Positions 45,032 to 55,700 of a stretch of DNA of 64,000 bases are shown piece by piece. Where the stretch lies: positions 151,143,276-151,207,275 of the forward strand of contig JAVIAB010000051.1 of NCBI GenBank assembly GCA_032433765.1, given 5' to 3'. The notes under the pieces were generated by a model. That model had not been told where the DNA came from, made no database searches, and saw only the letters and a program-made list of their open reading frames with translations. Within the stretch, counting starts at the first letter, position 1, and each line of letters begins with the position of its first letter. The translations under genes and the position numbers were made by a program. This DNA comes from Megaustenia siamemsis (Eukaryota > Mollusca > Gastropoda > Stylommatophora > Ariophantidae).

Positions 45032-45370
45032 TTGCACGGCTCATCACTTGCCACTATAAGATGTTTCCGTTACGAGCTCACTATTTTGTTGCACAGCTCA
45101 TCACTTGCCACTATAAGATGTTTCCGTTTCAAGCTCACTGTTTTGTTGCACAGCTCATCACTTGCCACTATAAGATGTTTCCGTTACAAGCTCACTGTTT
45201 TGTTGCACGGCTCATCACTTGCCACTATAAGATGTTTCCGTTACAAGCTCACTGGTTTGTTGCACGGCTCATCACTTGCCAATATAAGATGTTTGCGTTA
45301 CAAGCTCACTGTTTTGTTGCACGGCTCATCGCTTGCTACTATAAGATGTTTCCGTTACAAACTCAGTTTC
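45032..45370. repeat. 58-bp minisatellite within mariner, right block
   Basis: About 6 units of the same 58-bp repeat as 41660-42270, separated from it by the LINE. The right edge (AACTCAGTTTCGTATGAACGG) passes into mariner coding sequence. Confidence 0.9.
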
Positions 45371-45379
45371 GTATGAACG

Positions 45380-45770
45380 GCTCAGAGAGATGGCACCATG
45401 ACACATCACCTGCTACTACGCGCAACAGAAATACATCACCCTTTTCTTCATAACACATCAAGTGGTTCAAACTCCACCCCATGCGTTCTTCGCTGTGGTG
45501 GTCAATCATCTTCCGTGAGACCTACGTTAACACACCTTCTGATATTTCAGTTTCTTCCTAATCACCATTTGAACTGTCCCAAGCGACACAGCGAATTCCT
45601 CTGCTAGCGAACATAAGTTCCGATGACTATCCATCGTATTGCTACATCCAGCCCGGCGATGGCTTCTTCTATTGCAACAATATGCACCTGATCTGGTCGC
45701 GAAAGATCTTTCATTAATCCATGTCCTTCTCGAAACATTCGTGCCCTGTCCTTCACTGTAGCCTTAGTCA
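45380..45770 (-). pseudogene. Mariner transposase, N-terminal and first catalytic part
   Basis: From 45770 down: SVTKATVKDRARMFREGHG, LMKDLSRPDQ (DNA-binding helix-turn-helix region and linker). After a broken stretch, a reading corresponding to the WVPR-LTEDQ region follows. Then comes a NHLMCYEEKGDVFLLRVV-like block and AGDVSWCHLSEPF with the first catalytic Asp (near 45406; GDETW in active members). Frameshifts separate these pieces. Confidence 0.82.
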
Positions 45771-46660
45771 CACTTTTATCACTATATAATGCCTGCATTC
45801 GGCTAGTCACACTTTTATCACTATATAATGCCTGCATTCGGTTGGTCACACTTTTATCACTATACAATGCCTGCATTCGGCTAGTCACACTTTTATCACT
45901 ATATAATGCCTGCATTCGGTTGGTCACACTTTTATCACTATATAACGCCTGCATTCGGTTAGTCACACTTTTATCACTATATAACGCCTGCATTCGGTTA
46001 GTCACACTTTTATCACTATACAATGCCTGCATTCGGTTAGTCACACTTTTATCACTATACAATGCCTGCATTCGGTTAGTCACACTTGTATCACTATACA
46101 ATGCCTGCATTCGGTTAGTCACACTTGTATCACTATACAATGCCTGCATTCGGTTAGTCACACTTTTATCACTATATAATGCCTGCATTCGGTTAGTCAC
46201 ACTTTTATCACTATACAATGCCTGTATTCGGTTAGTTACACTTTTATCACTATATAATGCCTGCATTCGGTTAGTCACACTTGTATCACTATACAATGCC
46301 TGCATTCGGTTAGTCACACTTTTATCACTATATAACGCCTGTATTCGGTTAGTCACACTTTTATCACTATACAATGCCTGCATTCGGTTAGTCACACTTT
46401 TATCACTATACAATGCCTGCATTCGGTTAGTCACACTTTTATCACTATACAATGCCTGTATTCGGTTAGTCACACTTTTATCACTATATAACGCCTGCAT
46501 TCGGTTAGTCACACTTTTATCACTATATAACGCCTGCATTCGGTTAGTCACACTTTTATCACTATATAACGCCTGCATTCGGTTAGTCACACTTTTATCA
46601 CTATATAACGCCTGCATTCGGTTAGTCACACTTTTATCACTATACAATGCCTGTATTCGG
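45765..46660. repeat. 39-bp in-frame minisatellite within mariner
   Basis: About 23 units of 39 bp (GGTTAGTCACACTTTTATCA, CTATACAATGCCTGCATTC). On the minus strand each unit is 13 codons, SVTNRMQALYSDK, with no stop. The last unit continues directly into the transposase as ALYSDKSVTKATVK, so the unit is a piece of the transposase reading frame repeated in frame. Variation is limited (TTTTATC or TTGTATC, TATAACG or TACAATG). Confidence 0.94.
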
Positions 46661-46880
46661 CGATGAATGTCGACTCATTGATATCCTTCAGCTCATAGAA
46701 ACTGAATCGCCGCTTCATGATTGACCTTGGAGGGATTCCCCCGCCATTTCTCCAACGGTCTGCAGCAAAGCCAATGAATGCTGGGTGGAGAATGAACACA
46801 GACACAACAGCACATTGGTGTACGCTTATTGCGTCACATGTGACATCATTATGCCTCCTACGTGTGTCCACTTGACGCAA
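46661..46880 (-). pseudogene. Mariner 5' leader and transposase start
   Basis: Between the right terminal repeat and the 39-bp array. Reading SIMKRRFSFYELKDINESTF, then IAEYR, is the probable start of the transposase (Met near 46719). The frame shifts by one base at the array edge. The sequence upstream to 46880 would be the untranslated leader. Confidence 0.65.
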
Positions 46881-46912
46881 CTCGGGCAGGTTTCATTTGA
46901 ACACGTCTCGCA

Positions 46913-47000
46913 TATGACTTTCTTATGGGAAAACATAAATGATCTGTTCACACACAACATTTTTATGGGTAAATCGTACAAATGATTTTTTTCTGACAGA
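46913..47000. repeat. Degenerate repeat flanking mariner (right)
   Basis: Words TATGACTTTCTTATGGG and ATCTGTTCACACACAAC continue the repeat seen at 40870-41030. Confidence 0.65.
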
Positions 47001-47409
47001 ATTAGTTTATCATGATTAAAATTTTGAATCTATGTGTCGTCAATCATTGTATTTATTATGGATAATTTATTTCTCATACTGTATGTTTATTATGACTTAA
47101 TGCTACAAATAATTTGTTGCTCTCCCGATTGATTTATGTGTAAAGATTTCTTGTGTGTACATAAAGGAAGGTAAAATAATAATACCCGTTTAAATGATGA
47201 TGGTGATAAATATGGCAGTAACATGTAGTTACGATAACACTGCTGGAATAATAAATTTATAAAAGCATGAAATGAAGACTAATTGTTCTTTGATAATATT
47301 TTAACCTACACTGATATTATCATCCCATAATACTTCAAAAACGGTATTTCTGGATCATGTAATATTACTTTTCAAGCAAAGATGCGTTCTTACTCACACT
47401 AGTTGGTAT
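47001..47409. other. AT-rich unique DNA
   Basis: Nothing is recognised. Confidence 0.4.
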
Positions 47410-48412
47410 CTTCTTCGCAGTTCTGTTGAAACTTGCATTCTCAAATGTGAACGGGGTTTATCCTAAAAAAAAAAGATCTAATGGTCGGTTGTTCAATGTC
47501 GCAAGACTAAATGTAAAGTCCAAAATCAAACATATCACTATTAGAGACATTTTATTTGCTGACGACGTTGCACTTGTCACGCAAAGTCAAGAACTCCAGA
47601 GCATGATAAATCGTTTTTTGCATATCTGCAGAGACTTCGATCTCACAATAAGTTTGCACAAAACGAATATACTCGGTCAGGACGTCGAAGCAACACCTGC
47701 AATCTTTAACGACAACTACAAACTTGATGTCGTGCAGCAGTATAGTTACATGGGGTCCATCACCACCGTCACACTATCTTAGATACAGAAATGTATACAC
47801 GCTTTGGCAAAGCTTCTACCACCTTCGCCCGCCTTTCAGGCACGTTTGGCAAATAGCAAACTGAAAACTAAAACAAATGCCGCAGTTTATAACGACTGCG
47901 TCATTAGTATCCTTTTATATGGCAGCGGATCATGGACAACTTAAGCAAAGCAAGAGAGAAGGCTAACTGCATTCCACATGAGATGCCAGTGCTGCATTCT
48001 TGATATCACCTGGAAGGATAAAGTGACAAACATGGAGATCCTCAATCGCATAGGCCCCCCGATACATCTAAGACGCTGCTCAAACAACGTAGGTTACACT
48101 GGCTTGGCAACTTACACCCTATGAAAGATGGCAGCATACTAAAATATATACTCTATGGACAACAAGCAGATGGCAAAAGAACTAGGGGCGCTCAAAACTT
48201 CGATTTGTAGACGTGTGTAAACGAGACATGAAGACTGAACATAAACCCTGCAGCCTGTGAACAAATAGCTGCAGACCGCAACCTTTGGAAACACACTCTA
48301 AAGCTCCAACTCAAGCAAAAAGTAGATTCACATAAAAAGAGAATACATGGCGCAAGATAAGAAAAAATATTTCCTAGAGGCACTGCAAAATCCAGTCAAC
48401 TATGACTAACGA
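47410..48412 (+). mobile_element. LINE family E, decayed copy
   Basis: It starts within the reverse transcriptase (GVYPKKKRSNGRLFNVARL, RDILFADDVALVTQSQELQ with the catalytic FADD near 47556-47567, TISLHKTNILGQDVE). It continues in changing frames through LLYGSGSWTT and RRLTAFHMRCQCCILDITWK to an end reading LEALQNPVNYD. This is the same family as 51653-52553. Its last bases (CAACTATGACTAACGAAGGC) run straight into the 29-bp satellite. Confidence 0.82.
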
Positions 48413-48421
48413 AGGCTACTA

Positions 48422-49753
48422 CTCATCACCATCATCAAGTACCATGCCTGCTGGCGTAGGTGATCATGTCTCTCCACAACTTTCAATCTCGATAGTTATT
48501 TATCATTTCTGTTGCTGACCTTCTGCCAAGCCATTCTCTTAAGCTGCCTGGTATCTTTCCTCTATGCTTCCCTCCACCTCTTCATCCATACAATTTTCCA
48601 AGTTGTCATAAAAATATCCTAACTGTTCCCTTCTCATTACATGGCCACAATATGATGATTGTTTCTTCCTAATATTGGAAATTAGCTTTCTTTACTTTGG
48701 CCTCTTTCAGAACGTTTTCATTACTCTTTTTAGCTGCCCATGGTATTCTCAACAGCCTCTAGTTATTTTCTTGTCTGTTGTCCTATTGTCCGTATGTTAT
48801 GACTAGCTCTACATAACATTTAACAACTCTTTTTCTTGTTTCTATTGTCAAAAACTGATTGCACAGTATCTTCCTCATTTTGTTTTTAAAGCTGCTTTTG
48901 CCTGAGCCATTCTGCACCTCACCTCTGTTCTACATCTACCATCTGAGGTTAACGCTGTTCCCAGATATTTAAATTCATTTACCTGTTTTAATATTGTTCC
49001 ACTTGTCTTTATTGTCATCTATGTCATCATTGCAGTGACTTCTTTTTTTTGTTGTTACCATTACTTCTGTCTTTTTGCTATTAAGGCTGAGTCCTTTATT
49101 ATTGCTTTTCTTCACTACATTGTCCAACGTTTCTTGTAACTCATTTTCACTCTATTAATGATTAAGACTGTCTCATCAGCATACCTTAAATTATTAATAT
49201 TATGACCGCCGATTGTTATTCCAGGCATGCCCCTCTTGGATCTTAAAATAATCTCACTATGCATATTAAATAAATCTGGTGACAGCACACAATCTTGTCT
49301 AACACCCTGTTTTATTTGTTGAAACATTCCCAATGTATTTCCAATTCTTATGGCTGATGTGTGTTGCCAGTACGTGTTCTTTATTATTCTTAGATCTTTG
49401 CTGACATTTTTTTTAAAAAAGTAAAGAGCCCTGTCACGCCACGTGACATATAGGGAATATGGTTTTAGTGACCATAGTTTTTACAGACCTTCAGCACATG
49501 ATTTATGGGGTAATGTGGTCGGTATTATGCCCGTACCGCTTTAATTTCTCAGAAAAAAAATCTGATTCCCATTTAAGGCTGGGTGAATCTGGAAGCCGTC
49601 GATCAGGATCGAACCCGACATCTTGTCCTTTAGTAGTCCAGTTCACTAACCGCTGAGCTATCATGGCTCCCCCTGACTACACTTATGCCTTCTAAAACTT
49701 TGATTTCTTGGTGCTTTACTTTGTCAAATGCTTTGGTATAATCTATGAAACGT
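48422..49753 (-). mobile_element. LINE family A, split by a SINE
   Basis: A minus-strand copy with its (GATG)n tail at 48422-48435, flanked by AGGCTACTA (48413-48421 and 49754-49762). The coding order from 49753 is FIDYTKAFDKVKHQEI, then the SINE (49406-49672), then [17 protein letters not shown], [31 protein letters not shown] (YADE in place of YADD) and a decayed C-terminal part. It entered at the junction between LINE E and the 29-bp array. Confidence 0.82.
49406..49672 (-). mobile_element. SINE family 1, copy 3, inside LINE A
   Basis: A full-length copy on the minus strand: GGGGAGCCATGATAGCTCAG head, A-box, B-box (GTTCGATCCTGATCG), body, and an AT-rich tail at 49406-49435. The 5-bp repeat CTGAC (49401-49405 and 49673-49677) is its likely target-site duplication. 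Removing it rejoins the LINE reading. Confidence 0.88.
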
Positions 49754-49762
49754 AGGCTACTA

Positions 49763-50765
49763 TTCTACTACTAAATTCAGCCAACTATGACTGATAAAGG
49801 CTACTAAAGCCAACTATTACTGACGGAGGCTATATAGTCAGCTATGACTGAAAAAGGCTACTATAGTCAACTATGACTGACAGAGGCTACTATAGTCAAC
49901 TATAACTGACGGAGACTGCTATAGACAACTATGACTGACAGTATTACGATAGTTAATTGGATTTCGGATTTACAAGCCACTGTTGTAGAAAATTACAAGT
50001 GTCCAAAATATGTCATTTTAAAAATAAAATTCTGGCCTGTGCAAGCATGCATCCCAGTAAATTGAAACGACATTTGGATTTAGTCCATGATAATTTGGTG
50101 AACTGACCATGTGACTACTTTAGTCAACTCAACTATGACTGACGGAGGCTAATATAGTGAACTATGACTGACGGAGACTACTATAGACAACTATGACTGA
50201 TGGAGGCTACTATAGACAATTATGACTGATGGAGGCTACTATAGACAATTATGACTGACAGAGGCTACTATAGTGAACTATGACTGATGGAGACTACTAC
50301 AGACAACTATGACTGATGAAGGCTACTGTAGTCCTCAACTATGACTGATGGAGGCTACTATAGACAATTATGACTAAAGGAGGCTAGACTAATGGAGGCT
50401 ACAATAGACAATTATGACTGACGGAGGCTAATATACACAACTATGACTGACGGAAGCTACTATAGTGAACTATGACTGACGGAAGCTACTATAGTGAACT
50501 ATGACTGACGGAGACTACTATAGACAACTATGACTGATGAAGGCTACTGTAGTCCTCAACTATGACTGATGGAGGCTACTATAGACAATTATGACTGATG
50601 GAGGCTACTATAGAAAATTATGACTGACAGAGACTACTATAGTGGACTATGACTCACGAAGACTACTACAGACAACTATGACTGATGAAGGCTACTGTAG
50701 TCCTCAGCTATGACTGAGGGAGGCTACTGTAGACAACTATGACTGAGGGAGGCAACTACAACTTT
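49763..50765. repeat. 29-bp satellite seeded by a LINE 3' end
   Basis: Degenerate units of about 29 bp, CAACTATGACTGATGGAGGC with TACTATAGA. The first units join, across the LINE A insertion, to the last bases of LINE E at 48391-48420, which already hold one unit (CAACTATGACTAACGAAGGC TACTA). A hAT fragment (49955-50115) lies inside. Confidence 0.87.
49955..50115 (+). mobile_element. hAT transposase BED-finger fragment
   Basis: This matches the reverse complement of 55850-55995. The plus-strand reading ILACASMHPSKLKRHLDLVH is the His-rich half of a BED zinc finger as found at the N-terminus of ZBED-type hAT transposases. The fragment has satellite on both sides. Confidence 0.8.
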
Positions 50766-50871
50766 CAAATATTTATACTTTTATCTGACAAGTGTACTAT
50801 AATCAAGGGAAACAATTATCAACAAATAATGACAGCTGCACTAAAGGTGAGCTGAGTCTGGAGAGAAGAAA
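50766..50871. other. Short unique spacer
   Basis: AT-rich, nothing recognised. Confidence 0.3.
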
Positions 50872-51119
50872 AAGTCATGCCAAACGACACAGTCTCATAT
50901 ATGAAAAATGGTGTTAGTGCCAATTTTTTTACAGACCTTTGGCACATTAATTTTTTGGGGCTTCATGGTTGGTATTATGCCAGCACTTTCTTTCATTCTT
51001 AGAAAAATCTGGTACCTATTTAAGGATGAGTGAACCTTGAAACCGCAATGGTCAAGATCGAACGAGTCTCTTGTCTGTGGTAGTCCAGTTATCTAACTAC
51101 TGAGACACTGGAGTCCCTG
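50872..51119 (-). mobile_element. SINE family 1, copy 4, diverged
   Basis: The order of blocks is the same as in the other copies (GTGTTAGTGCCA, ACAGACCTTTGGCAC, TCTGGTACCTATTTAAGGAT), and it ends in GGGACTCCAGTGTCTCAGTA on the minus strand. It is the most diverged copy in the window and so probably the oldest. Confidence 0.78.
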
Positions 51120-51640
51120 GGATTGAGAAGCATACCAAGATTAGGGACTTGCGATGAGACACACTGTGGGTGATGTGCAAAGTCTGATGATACTGGAAGG
51201 AAGACAGCAAGTACTTATAAAATATTGCGAGTTTTTTTTATTTCTGTTCTATATTCAGTCTTCAGCTCAAAAGTAACTAATTAATGACAGATACAATCAT
51301 AGATGACATTAAGAACTATTAATGACACCCTAACCATAAACAAAAGGTGAAACCATATACAACAGCTAGAAACATTAAAGAGCACAAGAACAACAAATGA
51401 TCACTATAACATACATGTCTGTTATAACCATAAAACAAACCTACAACCATAGTTGATATTTATAATCATATATAATAAATACAACAACAGATTACCCACA
51501 GAACATAAATTACTATTACAACTTTAATTGATAAGTAGAATCATAAGCGGCAACTACAACCACAGATGATAAAAAAAACCATAATTGGCTACTAGAACCA
51601 TAAATAATAACTAGAACCTTCAATGACACCCTAGAATGAT
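51120..51640. other. AT-rich degenerate repeat
   Basis: From about 51240 on, words such as ATAACCATAAA, ACTAGAACC and AATGACA recur without a fixed period. It looks like an old eroded satellite; the same texture continues at 52566-52765. Confidence 0.45.
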
Positions 51641-51652
51641 AAACAACTAATA

Positions 51653-52553
51653 TATATGGCCCTTTTCGTCTTGTCAGACGGTCTAGTGGAGGCTATTGCG
51701 TATTTTTTTGAGGTATTGTTTTTGCCGAATAGCTTCTCTCGTGGCTAATTCTACCAATGTTTGACAAACACACGCGGTCACATAATGAACAAGTCAGGCT
51801 CGCTGGTCCACAGGGTTTACCATCCTTTTTCATGAGTCTCTTCTCTTCTAAGTCCTGTCTTAGAACAGTCTCAAATGTTGTTATAGCGTTCCTTATACGT
51901 GCTCTCCATGATGTGCGATCACTTGCCAGATGTTGCCAGTCTTTCACAGATGATTTGCAGATATCTCTATATCGTAGTTTAGGTCTGCCGATTTGTCGTT
52001 TTCCGTGTTTTAGCTCACCATATAGTATTTGCCTAGGAATGCGTTTTTCTTCCATCCGTTGGACATGCCCCAGCCATCTTAGCCTTCGACTTCTGAGCAT
52101 CGACATGATTGTTAGGGTCTTAGCACGTTGCAGGACAGTTAAGTTGGTTATTTTGTCTTGCCATTTGATGTGCATTATTTTGCGGAGACATCGCATGTGG
52201 AAGACATTTAGTCTTTTTTCCTGGTTTGAGTATGTTGTCCAGGTTTCGGATCCATATAGTAGTGTGCTAAGCACACAAGTTTGATATATTAAGAGTTTAG
52301 TCTTTTGAGTTAGTTTCGTGTTGTTCCATGCCCTTTTTGTGAGTTTGCCGAAGGTCGTAGCTGCCTTACCAATTCGACAGTTTATTTCTTCATCAAGAGA
52401 GATGGTTTGCGTAACTGTGGATCCAAGATATGTAAATTTCTGTACTGATTCTAGTGGGCAGTCTTTTAGAGTAATAGATATAGGTTTGAAGTCACCTTGA
52501 TTTAGTATTACTGTCTTCTGAACATTAATTGACAGTGAAAAAAGGTCGCATGC
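51653..52553 (-). mobile_element. 5'-truncated LINE family E
   Basis: Flanked by the perfect 12-bp duplication AAACAACTAATA (51641-51652 and 52554-52565). It contains the late reverse transcriptase and C-terminal region only. The truncation falls just after the catalytic domain. Confidence 0.9.
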
Positions 52554-52559
52554 AAACAA
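51693..52559 (-). CDS. LINE family E C-terminal protein, 288 codons
   Basis: Uninterrupted frame: INVQKTVILNQGDFKPISI, VQKFTYLGSTVTQ, the thumb-like LLYGSETWTTYSNQEKRLN, HMRCLRKIMHIKWQDKITNL, RLRWLGHVQRMEEKR and KRQIGRPKLRYRD. The last 30 residues, CSLCDRVCLSNIGRISHE, form a C2H2-like zinc finger, which some LINE families carry at this position and probably use for nucleic-acid binding. The first residues come from flanking DNA. The open frame points to a recent insertion, but it lacks the catalytic core. Confidence 0.85.
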   Translation of the reverse strand: MFACDLFSLSINVQKTVILNQGDFKPISITLKDCPLESVQKFTYLGSTVTQTISLDEEINCRIGKAATTFGKLTKRAWNNTKLTQKTKLLIYQTCVLSTLLYGSETWTTYSNQEKRLNVFHMRCLRKIMHIKWQDKITNLTVLQRAKTLTIMSMLRSRRLRWLGHVQRMEEKRIPRQILYGELKHGKRQIGRPKLRYRDICKSSVKDWQHLASDRTSWRARIRNAITTFETVLRQDLEEKRLMKKDGKPCGPASLTCSLCDRVCLSNIGRISHERSYSAKTIPQKNTQ

Positions 52560-52769
52560 CTAATAGAACCACGAATAACCAGTATAGACATTATTGACAG
52601 CAAAAACAACCCCAAATGCCAACTACAACCTCAGATGGCAGCTAAAATCATAAATAACAACTATAAGTGATAACTTGAACATTCAATGACATCTAGAACT
52701 TTGAAAAAAATATAGACATTAATGACAGCTATAACCATACATAATTGCTACAATCTCAAACAGAAAGTA

Positions 52770-55700
52770 GTTCCTCACTAAACATGTTATCTATAAACCA
52801 TAAGTAAATTAAGTCAGCATCATTGTCAGTGGCTTCATCAAGCTGAAGAGTAGAATTACCTTGTAGTTTTAGAATCAGTTGGTCATTAACTTTGACAGCC
52901 AGCTCATGTATTCAATGACTAATAGTGTTATCTGACAAGGGAACACTCAGCAGTTGTTTGACAGCCAGCTCATGTATTCAACAACTAATAGTGTTATCTG
53001 ACAAGGGAACACTCAGCAGTTGTTTGACAGCCAGCTCATGTATTCAACGACTAATAGTGTTATCTGACAAGGGAACACTCAGCAGTTGTTTGACAGCAGA
53101 CTCACCTATCATAACAGCTAACATCTCATGTATTCAATGACTAATAGTGTTATCTGACAAGGGAACACTCAGTAGTTGTTTGACAGCCAGCTCATGTATT
53201 CAATGACTAATAGTGTTATCTGACAAGGGCACACTCAGCACTTGTTTGACAGCAGACTCACCTATCATAACAGCTAACATCTCATGTATTCAACGACTAA
53301 TAGTGTTATCTGACAAGGGCACACTCAGCAGTTGTTTGACAGCCAGCTCATGTATTCAATGACTAATAGTGTTATCTGACAAGGGCACACTCAGCAGTTG
53401 TTTGACAGCCAGCTCATGTATTCAGTGACTAATAGTGTTATCTGACAAGGGCATACTCAGCAGTTGTTTGACAGCCAGCTCATGTATTCAACGACTAATA
53501 GTGTTATCTGACAAGGGCACACTCAGCAGTTGTTTGACAGCCAGCTCATGTATTCAATGACTAATAGTGTTATCTGACAAGGGCACACTCAGCAGTTGTT
53601 TGACAGCCAGCTCATGTATTCAATGACTAATAGTGTTATCTGACAAGGGCACACTCAGCAGTTGTTTGACAGCCAGCTCATGTATTCAATGACTAATAGT
53701 GTTATCTGACAAGGACAAACTCAACAGTTGTTTGACAGCCAGCTCATGTATTCAATGACTAATAATGTTATCTGACAAGGGTACACTCAACAGTTGTTTG
53801 GTAGCAGACTCACCTATCATAACAGCTAACATCTCATGTATTCAATGACTAATAATGTTATCTGACAAGGACAAACTCAACAGTTGTTTGACAGCCAACT
53901 CATGTATTCAATGACTAATAATGTTATCTGACAAGGGTACAATCAACAGTTGTTTGGTAGCAGACTCACTTATCATAACAGCTAACATCTCATGTATTCA
54001 ATGACTAATAATGTTATCTGACAAGGGTACACTCAACAGTTGTGTGGTAGCAGACTCACTTATCATAACAGCTAACATCTCATGTATTCAATGACTAATA
54101 GTGTTATCTGACAAGGGTACACTCAACAGTTGTGTGGTAGCAGACTCACTTATCATAACAGCTAACATCTCATGTATTCAATGACTAATAATGTTATCTG
54201 ACAAGGGTACACTCAACAGTTGTTTGACAGCCAGCTCATGTATTCAATGACTAATAGTGTTATCTGACAAGGGTACACTCAACAGTTGTGTGGTAGCAGA
54301 CTCACTTATCATAACAGCTAACATCTCATGTATTCAATGACTAATAATGTTATCTGACAAGGGTACACTCAACAGTTGTGTGGTAGCAGACTCACTTATC
54401 ATAACAGCTAACATCTCATGTATTCAATGACTAATAATGTTATCTGACAAGGGTACACTCAACAGTTGTTTGACAGCAGACTCACTTATCATAACAGCTA
54501 ACATCTCATGTATTCAATGACTAATAATGTTATCTGACAAGGGTACACTCAACAGTTGTGTGGTAGCAGACTCACTTATCATAACAGCTAACATCTCATG
54601 TATTCAATGACTAATAATGTTATCTGACAAGGGTACACTCAACAGTTGTGTGGTAGCAGACTCACTTATCATAACAGCTAACATCTCATGTATTCAATGA
54701 CTAATAATGTTATCTGACAAGGGTACACTCAACAGTTGTTTGACAGCAGACTCACTTATCATAACAGCTAACATCTCATGTATTCAATGACTAATAATGT
54801 TATCTGACAAGGGTACACTCAACAGTTGTGTGGTAGCAGACTCACTTATCATAACAGCTAACATCTCATGTATTCAATGACTAATAATGTTATCTGACAA
54901 GGGTACACTCAACAGTTGTTTGACAGCAGACTCACTTATCATAACAGCTAACATCTCATGTATTCAATGACTAATAATGTTATCTGACAAGGGTACACTC
55001 AACAGTTGTGTGGTAGCAGACTCACTTATCATAACAGCTAACATCTCATGTATTCAATGACTAATAATGTTATCTGACAAGGGTACACTCAACAGTTGTT
55101 TGACAGCAGACTCACTTATCATAACAGCTAACATCTCATGTATTCAATGACTAATAATGTTATCTGACAAGGGTACACTCAACAGTTGTGTGGTAGCAGA
55201 CTCACTTATCATAACAGCTAACATCTCATGTATTCAATGACTAATAATGTTATCTGACAAGGGTACACTCAACAGTTGTTTGACAGCAGACTCACTTATC
55301 ATAACAGCTAACATCTCATGTATTCAATGACTAATAATGTTATCTGACAAGGGTACACTCAACAGTTGTGTGGTAGCAGACTCACTTATCATAACAGCTA
55401 ACATCTCATGTATTCAATGACTAATAGTGTTATCTGACAAGGGTACACTCAACAGTTGTGTGGTAGCAGACTCACTTATCATAACAGCTAACATCTCATG
55501 TATTCAATGACTAATAATGTTATCTGACAAGGGTACACTCAACAGTTGTGTGGTAGCAGACTCACTTATCATAACAGCTAACATCTCATGTATTCAATGA
55601 CTAATAATGTTATCTGACAAGGGTACACTCAACAGTTGTGTGGTAGCAGACTCACTTATCATAACAGACATGATCTCAACTGTGGCTGGTAAGATAAGAT

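Larger units (their letters stand above)
41031..46912 (-). mobile_element. Mariner-type transposon expanded to 5.9 kb
   Basis: Terminal inverted repeats of about 30 bp (41031-41060 and 46881-46910, sharing CAAATGAAACC) are flanked by TA (41029-41030 and 46913-46914). Between them, on the minus strand, lie pieces of one mariner transposase in the right order. They are separated by a 39-bp minisatellite (45765-46660), a 58-bp minisatellite (41660-42270 and 45032-45370) and a LINE (42271-45031). Without these the element would be about 1.4 kb, normal for mariner. The transposase has stops and a lost catalytic residue, so the element is dead. Confidence 0.87.

Noticed and set aside
45604..46647. 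347-codon frame as a repeat-containing gene
   Set aside because: It is the in-frame 39-bp expansion within a dead mariner transposase.
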